A DNA stretch of 64,000 bases from Gryllotalpicola protaetiae (GTDB taxonomy: Bacteria; Actinomycetota; Actinomycetes; Actinomycetales; Microbacteriaceae): contig NZ_CP032624.1 in NCBI RefSeq assembly GCF_003627055.1, positions 806,001 through 870,000 of the forward strand, given 5' to 3'. Below, in pieces: positions 1-9,087 of the stretch. The first letter of the stretch is position 1. Each line of letters begins with the position of its first letter. Made by a program: the position numbers and the translations under genes. The notes under the pieces were generated by a model. The model saw only the letters and a program-made list of their open reading frames with translations. It was not told the DNA's origin and did not search any database.

Positions 1-131
1 GTGGTCGGGCCCCGGATCGGTCATCGCGCCACCCGGCGCGCTCTTCCTCTCGATGCCCCACACGCGGCCCACCCTAGGGTGCGCGGCCCACGTTTCCGCG
101 GAACTGGGGCCGAGTTTCGCGCCATTCTTCG

Positions 132-1565
132 CTACGAGCGGCGCAATTCTGCAGCGATCATCGGCAGAGCCTGACCAAGCGACGTCGCCGAGACCGGCCC
201 GTAGCCGAGCACGAGCCCGCGCGTCTCCAGGCCGCTGCCGTCAGCGACGTACCGCGCGAGCGGAGCGACCGCAACACCGCGACGACGGATGCCTGCCACG
301 ACCGACGCCTCGTCGCGCTCCCCTTCCCACTGCACGAGCGCGTGGAGCCCGCCGGCGAGCCCGCCGATCGTGACGCCGGGGAGGCCGACCAGGGCGTCCG
401 CCACCATCGCCCTCTTGTGCGTGTAGTCGCGGCGCAGACGGGCAAGGTGCCTGCGCAGCGCGCCGCTCGACATCAGCCACGCGACGGCGTGCTGCACGGG
501 GGTCGCGACGCTGCTGCTGTGCGCGGTCCGCACCTGGCGGAGCGCGTCTGCGATCGGCGCGCGCTCGGGCACCACGAGGTAGCCGCAGCGCAGCGCCGGG
601 CTCAGCGTCTTCGAGAACGTCCCCAGGAGCACGACCGCGCCGGACGGATCGATGGCCGCCAGCGCCGGAAGCGGGGCGCCGTGGTGCCGGAACTCGCTGT
701 CATAGTCGTCCTCGATCACGAGCACCCCGGCGCCCGAGGCCCATTCGAGCAGCTCGTGACGGCGAGCGATCGGCATCACCGTACCCATGGGGTACTGGTG
801 GCTCGGGGTCACGAGCACCGCGGCGAGCGCGTCGCGCGCGTGGGCGGCGCGCAGCTCGTCGAGGACAAGTCCGTGCTCGTCGAGACCGATGGGGACGGCG
901 TGCGCCCCGGCATTGGACAGCAGCTGCCGGCTGCCGCGGTGGCCCGGGTTCTCGACGGCCACACGGGCGCCGGGTGGGAGTGCGTCGACGACAAGGGAGA
1001 GCGCCTCGCGCGTGCCGGCGGTGACGATGACGCGCTCGAGCTCCGGCGCGAATCCGCGGCTGAACCCCAACTGCTTGGCCACCTCGGCACGCAGCGCGGC
1101 CAGGCCGAGCGGGTCGGGGTACGCGTCGTCGATCGGCGCCGCGGCTGCGTGCCGCCAGGCCGCCCGCCAGTCGCGGCGGGCGATCGCGTTGGACGCGGGA
1201 ACCCCGGGCAGCAGATCGATGAGCCCCTCGGCCTTCGCTTCCGCGCGGTGGTGCGCAGGCAGCTCGGCGGCCGGATGCGGGGCAGGAACCCCCGCGAGGG
1301 TCGCCGCGACCCGAGCGGCCGCACCGTGCCGGGTGTGGATGTAGCCCTCGCCGTCGAGCTGCTCGAACGCGGCGACGACCGTGCCACGTGCGATGCCGAG
1401 CTCCGCGGCGAGCGCGCGGGTGGAGGGCAGGGCGTCGCCGGCACGCAGCCGCCCGTCATGGATCATCGCGCGGACAGAATCCGCCACGCCAGCGCTCTTC
1501 GTGCGGACGGCTGAGCCTGCTTCCAAAACTGGTCCGTTCGTCAGGTTCAGAATTGGACTCAACAC
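132..1565 (-). CDS. MocR/PdxR-type GntR-family transcriptional regulator
   Basis: This 477-residue protein has an N-terminal GntR winged helix (about residues 25-90, with LPSTRALAAELGIARGTV) joined to a class I aminotransferase-like domain (about 115-475). The aminotransferase half keeps the EDDYDSEF motif and a PLP-binding lysine near residue 319 in GTFSKTL, as expected for MocR regulators that sense pyridoxal phosphate or amino acids. It is divergent from a pyridoxamine-oxidase-fold protein with only 29 bases between them, the usual arrangement for a regulator and its target. The start is a GTG with no clear ribosome site; a TTG at 1524-1522 (residue 14) is possible. TGGTCC/TGGACT/TAGACC-like words lie in and before the start codon and could be its operator; the role is inferred from family and layout. 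Confidence 0.9.
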   Translation of the reverse strand: MLSPILNLTNGPVLEAGSAVRTKSAGVADSVRAMIHDGRLRAGDALPSTRALAAELGIARGTVVAAFEQLDGEGYIHTRHGAAARVAATLAGVPAPHPAAELPAHHRAEAKAEGLIDLLPGVPASNAIARRDWRAAWRHAAAAPIDDAYPDPLGLAALRAEVAKQLGFSRGFAPELERVIVTAGTREALSLVVDALPPGARVAVENPGHRGSRQLLSNAGAHAVPIGLDEHGLVLDELRAAHARDALAAVLVTPSHQYPMGTVMPIARRHELLEWASGAGVLVIEDDYDSEFRHHGAPLPALAAIDPSGAVVLLGTFSKTLSPALRCGYLVVPERAPIADALRQVRTAHSSSVATPVQHAVAWLMSSGALRRHLARLRRDYTHKRAMVADALVGLPGVTIGGLAGGLHALVQWEGERDEASVVAGIRRRGVAVAPLARYVADGSGLETRGLVLGYGPVSATSLGQALPMIAAELRRS

Positions 1566-1594
1566 TAGACCACACCGACTCCTACCGTGACCTC
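1534..1594. promoter_or_regulatory. Divergent promoter/operator zone between MocR regulator and PPOX gene
   Basis: The short shared region holds related pentamer words: TGGTCC near 1531, TTGGAC at about 1553 and TAGACC at about 1566. MocR dimers usually bind repeated words of this kind. If the operator is here it overlaps the annotated GTG start of the regulator, which would argue for a later start. Inference from spacing and repeats only. Confidence 0.35.
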
Positions 1595-2326
1595 ATGAAC
1601 GACGCCTCCCCCAACCTGACCATCCACCGCAAGCGCGAACGCCAGACCGACGATCCCGCTGTGCTCGACGAGATCCTCGCGGAGGGGCAGATCGCCCACG
1701 TCGGCGTGGTGCGTGACGGGGTGCCGATCGTGCTGCCCTTCCTCTACGGCGTCGGCGACCTCGGCGACGGCCGCGGTCGCCAGCTGCTGCTGCACGGCTC
1801 GACCGGCGGCGGCCTCTTCCTCGACGCGGGTGAGGCGGGCGTGCCCGTCTCCGCCACGATCACCCACCTCGACGGTCTCGTGTACGCCCGCTCGCTCAAC
1901 GACAGCTCGGCGAACTACCGCAGTGCGATGATCTACGGCCGGGCGAGCGTCGTGCCGATCGAACGGCGTCTCGAGGCGCTCTGGCTCGTCGGCGACCATC
2001 TCATGCCGGGCCGCCGCGCCGGGGTGCGCGAGATCACGCCGAAAGAACTCGCCGCGACCCAGGTGCTGCGGGTGCCGCTCGACCGGGTCAGCGTCAAGGT
2101 GCGCCACCAGGGCGTCGGCGAGGCGACCGACGACGGCGAGGACCACGGCGTCTGGGCCGGCATCCTGCCGCTGGCGGTGCGCGCAGGCAGCCCGATCACA
2201 AGCGCGGTGACGGATGCCGGCGTGCCCGTGCCCGCCGACGTGACCGCCCTTGCTGCGGCCCTCGAGGCGCGCGCCGCCGGCCGCGACGCTGCTCTCATCG
2301 CGAAGCTCGCACCCGCGTCGGCATAG
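1595..2326 (+). CDS. Pyridoxamine 5'-phosphate oxidase-fold (FMN-binding, NimA-like) protein
   Basis: The 243-residue product has a split beta-barrel flavin-binding fold of the PPOX/NimA type: TIHRKRERQTDD near the N-terminus, the AHVGVVRDGVPIVLPFLYG strand pair, then LLLHGSTGG. Such proteins bind FMN or F420; members include flavin-nucleotide-binding proteins and nitroimidazole-resistance reductases. The ATG at 1595 was chosen because upstream in-frame sequence overlaps the divergent regulator. Pairing with the MocR regulator suggests control by a B6 vitamer or amino acid. Substrate unknown. Confidence 0.85.
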   Translation: MNDASPNLTIHRKRERQTDDPAVLDEILAEGQIAHVGVVRDGVPIVLPFLYGVGDLGDGRGRQLLLHGSTGGGLFLDAGEAGVPVSATITHLDGLVYARSLNDSSANYRSAMIYGRASVVPIERRLEALWLVGDHLMPGRRAGVREITPKELAATQVLRVPLDRVSVKVRHQGVGEATDDGEDHGVWAGILPLAVRAGSPITSAVTDAGVPVPADVTALAAALEARAAGRDAALIAKLAPASA

Positions 2327-2403
2327 CGGCGCGACAGCCGCGCCCACTCGTCGCGAGTGTGCCTGGAGTACCGGGCGCACTCGCACGAGCGGGCGCGCCC
2401 GGG

Positions 2404-3996
2404 CTACCCCTTCACCAGCTTCAGCAGCGCCTCGCCGTCGGGCACACCGAGGCCGGTGCACGGGTCCCAGCCGGCCGAGGCCGAGTACGACCCGTTCGAG
2501 CCCGAGGTGACGTCGCGGAAGCCGGCCGGCGACTTCCCTGCCGACGCGTCTGCGTAGAGCAGCTTCTGCGCGAGCCCCATCGGCTGCCCCGAGGCCTGCA
2601 CGAGCCGCGCCACGAGCGCAGCCCACAGCGGCGCGACCGCACTGGTGCCGCCGATCACCGCGTCTTTCCCGTCGACGCGCACCCTGTAGCCGGTCTCGGG
2701 GTCGGCGACGGCCGCCACATCGGGCACACCTCGGCCCGACTTCCCGCCGGAGGCGCCGGGCACGTCGACCGGCTGCTGCCAGTCGGGCAGCGGAAAGGCG
2801 GTGCTGACGCCGCCGCCCGTCGCGCCGGACCCGCCGCCGTCGTTCCAGACCGTCTCGGACGTGACCTTGCCCGAGGAATCCAGCTCGAGCCGGGTGCCGC
2901 CACACGCGAGGGCGTGGGGGCTCGATGCGGGGAAGTCGACGTGCGGCTTCCCATCGCTCTGCCGATCGGTCGACCCGTCGTCGCCCGCGGCGACGGTGAC
3001 GGTGATGCCGAGGGCGACGGCGTCGGAGAACGCGTCGTCCATCGACTGGCGCGCCTGCGCGGTCCACTGGTCTTCGCTCTGACCCCAGCTGATGCTGATC
3101 GCGTCGGGGGTGGGCGTCGCGTGCGCGGCCTGGGCGACGGCGTCGACGAAGCCGGCGTCCGTATTGGGCGCGAAGTAGACCAGGATGTCGGCCGCAGGCG
3201 CGAGCCCGCCGATCACCTCGATGTCGAGCGCGACCTCGCCGTCGGCGCCGTTCGGGTCGCCGCCCGGCTCGTTCTGCGCGCCGTCGACGCTCACCGCCGT
3301 CACCGCCGGCGATGCGACGCCGAGCCCCGCGAAATAGGTGTCGAGGTCGGATGCCTCGAACCCGCCCCCGAGTTCGATGATCGCCACCGTGCACCCCGTG
3401 CCGTCTGTTCCCTCCGGGAATCCGTACGCGGCGCCGAGTTGCACCGGCGTGTAGCTCGACGACACCGCGTTCGGCAGCACGGCGCGGAAGTTGGCGCGCG
3501 CCTGCGGCCGGGTGTCGAGGCCGAGCACGGCGTTCACGACGCCGTCGAGGTCACCGGGGACCGACAGCGAGCCCGTGCGGTGCCAGTGGGCGACCGTGCC
3601 GCCGTCTGGCGCCTGGCTCTCGGCCCACTGCAGCGTCGTGTCGAAGGCGCTCTGCAGCTGCTCGACCGTTCCCGCGGCGCGCACTCGGCGACTGCCGAGG
3701 TCGGCCGACAGCACCTCGACCCCGTGGGCGGTGAGCGCCTGCTCGACCTTCGCCACATCGGCCGGGTCCGCGCCGTACTTCTCGGTGAACTCCTCGGGCG
3801 ACAGCGGCTCGCCGCGCAGCACCGACTCCGGCAGCTCGTTGCGGCGTCGCAGCACGAGGGTCACCTCGATGTGCCGGCCCGCGCCGGCCGGCGGGTTGAC
3901 CGCATTCACCTGCGCGGCCGGCGCGCGGTCGCTGCCGGGAACAGGCGTGTGCCCCGCGGGGGCTGCGTTCGGGCTCTGGTCGGAAGAGTTCGTCAT
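2404..3996 (-). CDS. Sedolisin (S53) family serine-carboxyl peptidase with pro-domain
   Basis: A 530-residue pro-kumamolisin-like protease. An activation domain occupies about residues 40-165 and the catalytic domain about 185-530. The S53 triad is visible as Glu254 and Asp258 (GEVALDIEV) and Ser452 (GGTSAVAPLW); Asp339 in AAGDDGS matches the oxyanion residue. Calcium ligands are likely in FRDVTSG and SAGWDPCTG at the C-terminus. No clear signal peptide is seen even though this family works outside the cell at acid pH, so export is unexplained. The ATG at 3996 follows a GGCAGGG stretch; an upstream in-frame GTG at 4032 adds an unlikely 12-residue tail. It is convergent with the PPOX-fold gene. 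Confidence 0.92.
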   Translation of the reverse strand: MTNSSDQSPNAAPAGHTPVPGSDRAPAAQVNAVNPPAGAGRHIEVTLVLRRRNELPESVLRGEPLSPEEFTEKYGADPADVAKVEQALTAHGVEVLSADLGSRRVRAAGTVEQLQSAFDTTLQWAESQAPDGGTVAHWHRTGSLSVPGDLDGVVNAVLGLDTRPQARANFRAVLPNAVSSSYTPVQLGAAYGFPEGTDGTGCTVAIIELGGGFEASDLDTYFAGLGVASPAVTAVSVDGAQNEPGGDPNGADGEVALDIEVIGGLAPAADILVYFAPNTDAGFVDAVAQAAHATPTPDAISISWGQSEDQWTAQARQSMDDAFSDAVALGITVTVAAGDDGSTDRQSDGKPHVDFPASSPHALACGGTRLELDSSGKVTSETVWNDGGGSGATGGGVSTAFPLPDWQQPVDVPGASGGKSGRGVPDVAAVADPETGYRVRVDGKDAVIGGTSAVAPLWAALVARLVQASGQPMGLAQKLLYADASAGKSPAGFRDVTSGSNGSYSASAGWDPCTGLGVPDGEALLKLVKG

Positions 3997-4067
3997 GGGA
4001 CCCTGCCTATCAGCGACCGCCGACACGCACACCCCCTAGCGGGGCACACTGTGGAAAACGGGAGGAA

Positions 4068-5216
4068 CTACGGCAGCTTCACGGCGAGGTTGAGCAGCCG
4101 CGTGTGCTGCTGCGCGCTGTTGTTGTCGTCGCTGATCAGGGTGACGCCGTACTTCCCGCCCGGAAGGCGCCCGGTGACGGCCATGCCCTCGAAGTTGTCG
4201 AGCAGAGGGTTCGCCTGCGTCTCGAGCGCGGGTGCACCGAGCGTCGGGCAGTTCACCAGGTCGGCGAGCCGCGTCTTCTGCACCGCCAGCCGCGGCGAGG
4301 CGTTGCCCAGGTTCGCGACGTGCGACACATCGGCCGCACGCGACAGGCCTGTGACCGCGAACAGGTTGACGGCGTTCCCGGCCGTGGTCGAGAACGACGC
4401 CTCCTCGACGATGACCGCATCGTTCGAATAGGCGGCCACCTCGGGAATCCTCATGCCGGCATCCGTCTTGTACTCGATCTGCTTCGACAGCCGCCACGAC
4501 CCGCGGACCTGCGTGTAGACGAGCAGCCGGTGCGAGGTCGCGTCGCCGGCCGCGGAGACGTCGCCCGAGAGCGCGCCCTCCATCGCGGCGATGATCGTGT
4601 TCCCGTCCGGCGTGATCGTGAGTCCCTCGAGCGTCGCATTCGACGTCGCCTCGCCGGCGGCCGTCGTGCCGATCACCGCGAAGCGCGCGGGCACCGGCAG
4701 CGATGCGCGCTGCACGCCGTCACGGCCGTAGATGCGGATCGACGGCTCGGTCTCCGAGCTCACGAGGTACGAGCCGTTGTTCAGCACGGCGAGGCCCTCG
4801 TTGTCGGCCGCGTTCGGGTCGGTGGCCGCGGGGCCGCCGTCGTACGGCGTGCCGTCCGGCTTCTTCAGCACGAGCGGCGCGTGGGTCACCTTGGGGTCGT
4901 TCAGGTTGCGGTACGACCAGATGTACTCGGGCACGCCCGCGCCGTTGTTGTCGACGGCCGAGACCCACGCCTGCTGGCGCTGGTCCCACGCGATCGAGGA
5001 CAGGCCGCCGACGGTGGCGCCGTAGTCCTGCAGCTTGTCGAGCGCATCGCTGAAGCTGAGTGCGTCGACGCTCGCCGAGCATGCGTTGGGGTCGCTGGTC
5101 GGGCCGGGGTGCGGGTGGGGGCCGCCGTGCGCTGGGGAGGCGATCGCAGGCTGTGCGACGAGCAGGGCGACGGATGCCGCAAGTGCGGCGCCCGCGACCA
5201 CGAGGTTCTTTCGCAT
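4068..5216 (-). CDS. Secreted phytase-like / esterase-like domain protein
   Basis: The 382-residue protein begins with a classical Sec signal peptide (MRKNLVVAGAALAASVALLV, cut near AIASPA). The rest is a phytase-like six-bladed propeller: blade-like stretches include GGLSSIAWD, ADNEGLAVLNNGSYLVSSE, LEGLTITPDGNTIIAAMEG and a C-terminal LLDNFEGMAVTGRL. The family (esterase-like activity of phytase) is secreted and mostly uncharacterised; phosphate ester hydrolysis is possible but not shown. It is divergent from a LuxR regulator across about 180 bases. Confidence 0.85.
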   Translation of the reverse strand: MRKNLVVAGAALAASVALLVAQPAIASPAHGGPHPHPGPTSDPNACSASVDALSFSDALDKLQDYGATVGGLSSIAWDQRQQAWVSAVDNNGAGVPEYIWSYRNLNDPKVTHAPLVLKKPDGTPYDGGPAATDPNAADNEGLAVLNNGSYLVSSETEPSIRIYGRDGVQRASLPVPARFAVIGTTAAGEATSNATLEGLTITPDGNTIIAAMEGALSGDVSAAGDATSHRLLVYTQVRGSWRLSKQIEYKTDAGMRIPEVAAYSNDAVIVEEASFSTTAGNAVNLFAVTGLSRAADVSHVANLGNASPRLAVQKTRLADLVNCPTLGAPALETQANPLLDNFEGMAVTGRLPGGKYGVTLISDDNNSAQQHTRLLNLAVKLP

Positions 5217-5398
5217 GATCCTTCTTTCGGTCGGGCGGCTTCGGGGGTAAGCCGTGCGTGTCCCCCACTTTGGTCACACGACATGAACCTTCGGTAGCCC
5301 GTAACGGTATTTCGCCCCGTTGCGCCGCATGCGCGCCGAATGAGACGCTGAGGAAACATCACTTGCTACGGAATGCCGGCCGGCCGAAAGGGCACGAG

Positions 5399-6247
5399 TT
5401 GACCGCAACCGACAGCGCAGAGCTGCTCGCCGCGATCACCTGGGCGGGGGCGGGTTCGACCACGCGCGAGGACTACCTCGACGTGCTGATCGAGGTCCTC
5501 GGCCGGCTGATCCCCAGCGACGGCGTCGCCTGGAGCCGGGTCGACTTCGCCAATCGCACCGCGACCGCTTACGGCGAGCCGTTCGGCTCGCTGCCCGCAC
5601 TGGTCGCCCCCGGCATGGTCGATCTGATCGGCGACAACCCCATGATGCGCAGCTATTGGGCCGACGTGATGACCCGCAGGCAGGACCGGCCTCCTCGCCG
5701 CATGAGCGACGTGACGACCCCGCGCGAGTATCACGAGACGGTCACCTACAAGACCGTGCTGCACCCGCTCGGCGCCGAGAGCGAGCTCACGATCCTCGCG
5801 CACCAGACCGGCCTGCTCTCCGGCGGCACCTGGATCTTCTCGCGCCCGGAGGCCGACGACTTCAGCGACGACGACGTCGCTCTCGCCGCCCGCCTCCAGC
5901 CGCTGCTCGTGCTGATCAGCAGTTCAGGCGTGCTGGGCGGCGACGACGAGGCGTCGAGGGATGCCGGCATCCTGGCCTCCGTCACCGCGATGCCCGAGCC
6001 GCACGACGACTACGACCTGACCGGCCGCGAGCTGCAGATCCTCGGCCTGCTCGCCCACGGCCTCACCGCCGCCGCGATCGGCCGCTATCTGCGCATCAGC
6101 GACCGCACGGTGCGCAAGCACCTCGAGAACAGCTACCGCAAGCTCCACTGCAGCGACCGGCTGGTCGCCGTCGACAGGGCGCGCGCAGCCGGGCTGCTGC
6201 CCAAGCTGCCGATCGTGCCCCCGTCGGCGGAGGCGCGCGAGAGCTGA
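5399..6247 (+). CDS. LuxR-type HTH transcriptional regulator
   Basis: The 282-residue product ends in a LuxR/GerE helix-turn-helix (about residues 205-265): DLTGRELQILGLLAHGLTAA followed by IGRYLRISDRTVRKHL. The N-terminal 190 residues look like a GAF-type sensory fold but show no receiver domain. A TTG start at 5399 is preferred because GAAAGG sits seven bases upstream; an in-frame ATG at 5258 would add 47 low-quality residues. It is divergent from the secreted phytase-like gene and convergent with the response regulator downstream. The ligand is unknown. Confidence 0.8.
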   Translation: MTATDSAELLAAITWAGAGSTTREDYLDVLIEVLGRLIPSDGVAWSRVDFANRTATAYGEPFGSLPALVAPGMVDLIGDNPMMRSYWADVMTRRQDRPPRRMSDVTTPREYHETVTYKTVLHPLGAESELTILAHQTGLLSGGTWIFSRPEADDFSDDDVALAARLQPLLVLISSSGVLGGDDEASRDAGILASVTAMPEPHDDYDLTGRELQILGLLAHGLTAAAIGRYLRISDRTVRKHLENSYRKLHCSDRLVAVDRARAAGLLPKLPIVPPSAEARES

Positions 6248-6335
6248 GCCTCGACGAGCAGCGTCAGATCGACCGACACCGTCGGCGGCAGCGCGATGGA
6301 CGCAGGGCCTGTGCCCCAGGCATCCGGCATCTCGG

Positions 6336-7013
6336 TCATCTCACCATCCCCATGAGCTCGTTCTCGTAGGCGAACGCGACCACCTGCACCCGGCTCTTCA
6401 GGCCGAGCTTGCCGAGCACCTGGCGCACGTGGCTCTTCACGGTCGCCTCGGACAGCACGGTCGCCTCGGCGATCTCGACGTTGCTGAGGCCGCGCGCGAC
6501 GAGCAGGAACACCTCGCGCTCGCGAGCGCTCAGAGCCGCGAGCGTGTCGTCGGGCGTGCGGGTCTGCGCGCGGCCCGCGAACTCGCGCACGACGTCGACG
6601 GTGTCGGATGCCCCGGCCAGCCGCTCCCCCGCCACGGCGTCGCGGATCGTGCCGAGCACCTCGGCCGGCAGCGCGTCCTTCGTGAGCAGCGCGGTGGCGC
6701 CCGCGCGCAGCGCGAGGTACACGGCCTCGTCGCGCTTGATGGTGGTCAGCACGACGACCTTCGGCGGCCCGACCTCGGGCCCAGGCTCCGCCACGATGAG
6801 CTGGGTCGCCTCGAGGCCGTTGAGGCCGGGCATCCTCAGGTCCATCAGCACGATCTCGGGTCGCACCTGCCTCGTCAGCGTGACCGCCGCATTGCCGTCG
6901 TGCGCGGTGCCGACGCATCGCATGTCGGGCTGGGCGTCGATGAGCATCGCGAGGCCCGCTGCGAACAGCGGCTGGTCGTCGACGATCACGACGCGGGTCG
7001 GCTGGTCAGTCAC
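6336..7013 (-). CDS. NarL/LuxR-family response regulator
   Basis: A 225-residue regulator with receiver domain (residues 5-125; DD at 12-13, phospho-acceptor Asp58 in IVLMDLRMPG, Lys near 108) and a C-terminal LuxR-type HTH (LSAREREVFLLVARGLSNVE, then IAEATVLSEATVKSHV). The GTG start at 7013 overlaps the stop of the sensor kinase gene by 8 bases, so translation is probably coupled. It is the partner of the kinase; targets cannot be read from the sequence. Confidence 0.93.
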   Translation of the reverse strand: MTDQPTRVVIVDDQPLFAAGLAMLIDAQPDMRCVGTAHDGNAAVTLTRQVRPEIVLMDLRMPGLNGLEATQLIVAEPGPEVGPPKVVVLTTIKRDEAVYLALRAGATALLTKDALPAEVLGTIRDAVAGERLAGASDTVDVVREFAGRAQTRTPDDTLAALSAREREVFLLVARGLSNVEIAEATVLSEATVKSHVRQVLGKLGLKSRVQVVAFAYENELMGMVR

Positions 7014-8403
7014 GTGCGCCCTCGATCGCGAGCGCCGCGGTCTCCGAATCGGCGTCAATGACGTCATCGGATGCCTCAACTGCCGGCTCTTCGCCCGCGG
7101 CCGTCGCGTCCGGGGGGATGAACGCGGTGACGACGAACGTCTCGTCGTCGCTCGGAACGGCGGTCAGCCAGCCGCCCACGAGCCGGGCCCGCTCCTTCAT
7201 GCCTGCGATGCCGATGCCGCGGCCACCGCCGTTCACGAGCGGCGTGCCGCCACCCGATTTCGAGACGATCAGCACGGCGAGGCCTGCACCCTGTGCGTCG
7301 AGGGTGACGGTCGCCGAGCTGCCCCGCCCGCCGTGCTTGAGAGCGTTCGTCAGGCTCTCCTGGGCGATGCGGAACACGGCGACCTGCTTCGACAGCGCGA
7401 GGCGGTCGATCGTGCCGAGCGTGCGCAGCGTGGCGTCTACGCCGGCCTGGCGCAGCTCGGCGATCAATGCCGGGATGTGCTCGATGCGGCTCGTATGCTC
7501 GCTCACGTCCTCGTCGTCGTTGATGCGCTCGACCAGAAGCCGCACCTCGGTGAGCGCATGCCGCGCCACGGTCGCGATGTTGCCAAGGCTCTCGGGCGCC
7601 GCCGCGGGCTTCAGCTCGTGGATCGCCGCCGCGCCCTCCGCCTGCGCGACGATGATCGCGAGCGAGTGGGCGAGGGAGTCGTGGATGTCCCGCGAGATGC
7701 GCCCGCGGTCGTGCGCGAGTCGCAGCTCGAGGTCGGCTTCGCCGAGCTGGGCCGTGGTCGTCTCCAGCCGCTCGCTGACGATCTCGACGCGCCACAGCGC
7801 AGAGAGACCGATGCCGATCACCCACGCGAAGAGAACGGCGGCCAGCAGTGAGAACGCCAGGCCGGAAGCCTCGTTGACGAGGGCGCTGTACCCGTGATGG
7901 TCGCCGACCCACGACAGCCAGCCGGCGACGCCGAGCACGATGCCGTAGACGATGGCGCTGATGAGTCCCACCACCAGCGCGTTGATACGTCGGCGCCACG
8001 ACGGGCTCATCGAGGCGACGTACCCGACGATGATCGGCGCCGCGAACCATGCCGGCCAACTCGTCGACAGGCTGAACAGGTAATCGATCGATGGGAGGAC
8101 ATAGAGCGTGTACACGCCAGGCAGGTCGTAGAACGGCGTGTCGATCAAGCCCGCCGCGACGATCAGCACAGGGATGGCGATCGTTCCGGCGAGCGCGAGC
8201 CGTGGCCGGATTCCCGCGAGCCCGAGCGCCACGGCCCAGAGCAGGAACATGCCCTCTTTGAACAGGTGCGGACTGCGGCCTGCCTCAGCCACCGTCCACA
8301 GGACGAAGAACAGGATCGCCCCCGCCACCGGGACGTAGGCGCGCAGCCACGCGATGGTCTTCGGTCGCGGTAGGAAGGTCGTCCGCGCGAGGAACTCGTT
8401 CAT
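7006..8403 (-). CDS. Membrane sensor histidine kinase (HisKA_3, NarL-type)
   Basis: The 465-residue kinase has about six N-terminal membrane segments (roughly residues 20-200), then a HisKA_3 dimerisation domain with phospho-accepting His241 in ISRDIHDSLAHSL, and an ATPase domain with AQESLTNALKHGG (N-box) and GGRGIGIAGMKERARLVGG (G-box). The C-terminal 35 residues are an acidic tail. The ATG at 8403 is chosen over an upstream in-frame start at 8427. It is co-transcribed with its response regulator. The sensed signal is unknown; the short membrane loops suggest a membrane or intramembrane cue. Confidence 0.93.
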   Translation of the reverse strand: MNEFLARTTFLPRPKTIAWLRAYVPVAGAILFFVLWTVAEAGRSPHLFKEGMFLLWAVALGLAGIRPRLALAGTIAIPVLIVAAGLIDTPFYDLPGVYTLYVLPSIDYLFSLSTSWPAWFAAPIIVGYVASMSPSWRRRINALVVGLISAIVYGIVLGVAGWLSWVGDHHGYSALVNEASGLAFSLLAAVLFAWVIGIGLSALWRVEIVSERLETTTAQLGEADLELRLAHDRGRISRDIHDSLAHSLAIIVAQAEGAAAIHELKPAAAPESLGNIATVARHALTEVRLLVERINDDEDVSEHTSRIEHIPALIAELRQAGVDATLRTLGTIDRLALSKQVAVFRIAQESLTNALKHGGRGSSATVTLDAQGAGLAVLIVSKSGGGTPLVNGGGRGIGIAGMKERARLVGGWLTAVPSDDETFVVTAFIPPDATAAGEEPAVEASDDVIDADSETAALAIEGARD

Positions 8404-8491
8404 GCCGGCAACGCTAGGCCGCGGCATCCGCCCGGGTCATGCGCGCGGGGTGAAGTTCATCCGGAAGGATGACGGCGCGGGCGCGCCGCCT

Positions 8492-8573
8492 GCACAGAAG
8501 CGGAAAAACTCGGCGATTCGAGCTGCTCATCACGGCCCCGATGGCGTGTCGCCGAAAATCTCCGCTTCTGTGC
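8492..8573. repeat. Long inverted repeat between lsr2 and the sensor kinase gene
   Basis: Arms of 13 perfectly complementary bases, GCACAGAAGCGGA at 8492-8504 and its complement at 8561-8573, enclose further pairing (CGGCGA with TCGCCG). Transcribed from lsr2 it would form a long hairpin without a U-run, so it may terminate or stabilise the lsr2 transcript, or be an extragenic palindrome. Confidence 0.7.
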
Positions 8574-8582
8574 GGGCACCGC

Positions 8583-8942
8583 CTACTTGTGCGCGTCCTC
8601 GTAGGCCTTCATGACCGAGTCCGCGACGCGGCCGCGCGGCGAGACGTCGACGCCGTTGGCCTGCGCCCATTCGCGCACGGCGGCGTAGCCGGCGCTCCAG
8701 TGCGAGGCGGCCGACTTGGTGACGCGTGCCGCCGCCTGGCGTGCCGGCGCGCTGAGCGCGGACGAGCGTCGGCCGACCGCGATGTACGGCTGCAGCGCCT
8801 CGCGCAGCTTCGCCGCGTTCTTTTCGCTCAGGTCGATCTCGTACGACTTGCCGTCGATGGCGAACGAGACGGTCTCGCCCGCGCCGTCGGCGATCACGTC
8901 GCCCGAGATATCGTCGACGAGCTGTTCGATGACCTTCTTCAT
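8583..8942 (-). CDS. lsr2: Lsr2-like nucleoid-associated protein
   Basis: The 119-residue protein matches Lsr2 along its whole length: N-terminal oligomerisation domain (KVIEQLVDDISGD, VSFAIDGKSYEIDLS, about residues 1-60), a linker rich in Ala/Arg, and a C-terminal DNA-binding domain (about 80-115: VREWAQANGVDVSPRGRVAD) containing the RGR hook that enters the AT-rich minor groove. Lsr2 is the actinobacterial H-NS counterpart and silences AT-rich or acquired DNA. The region just upstream (8943-9060) is unusually AT-rich for this window and could be an autoregulatory target. Monocistronic. Confidence 0.95.
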   Translation of the reverse strand: MKKVIEQLVDDISGDVIADGAGETVSFAIDGKSYEIDLSEKNAAKLREALQPYIAVGRRSSALSAPARQAAARVTKSAASHWSAGYAAVREWAQANGVDVSPRGRVADSVMKAYEDAHK

Positions 8943-9087
8943 TGCGGCATCCTCAATTAGTCGTGTAACCCGGTATCTGCGATACCGGTCGGATATCAGG
9001 TTAGTCGCTGATTACGTGCGCAACGGGTAATCACGCGCCGATAACGCAATCGAATCGGTATCTGCGCGGGTGTTCTATCGCGACACT

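Noticed and set aside
53..373. Plus-strand frame of 106 codons
   Set aside because: Arg/Pro/Ala-rich shadow of the MocR regulator gene on the other strand, with no domain.
5258..5398. 47-codon N-terminal extension of the LuxR regulator
   Set aside because: No domain or ribosome site support; a TTG with GAAAGG fits better.
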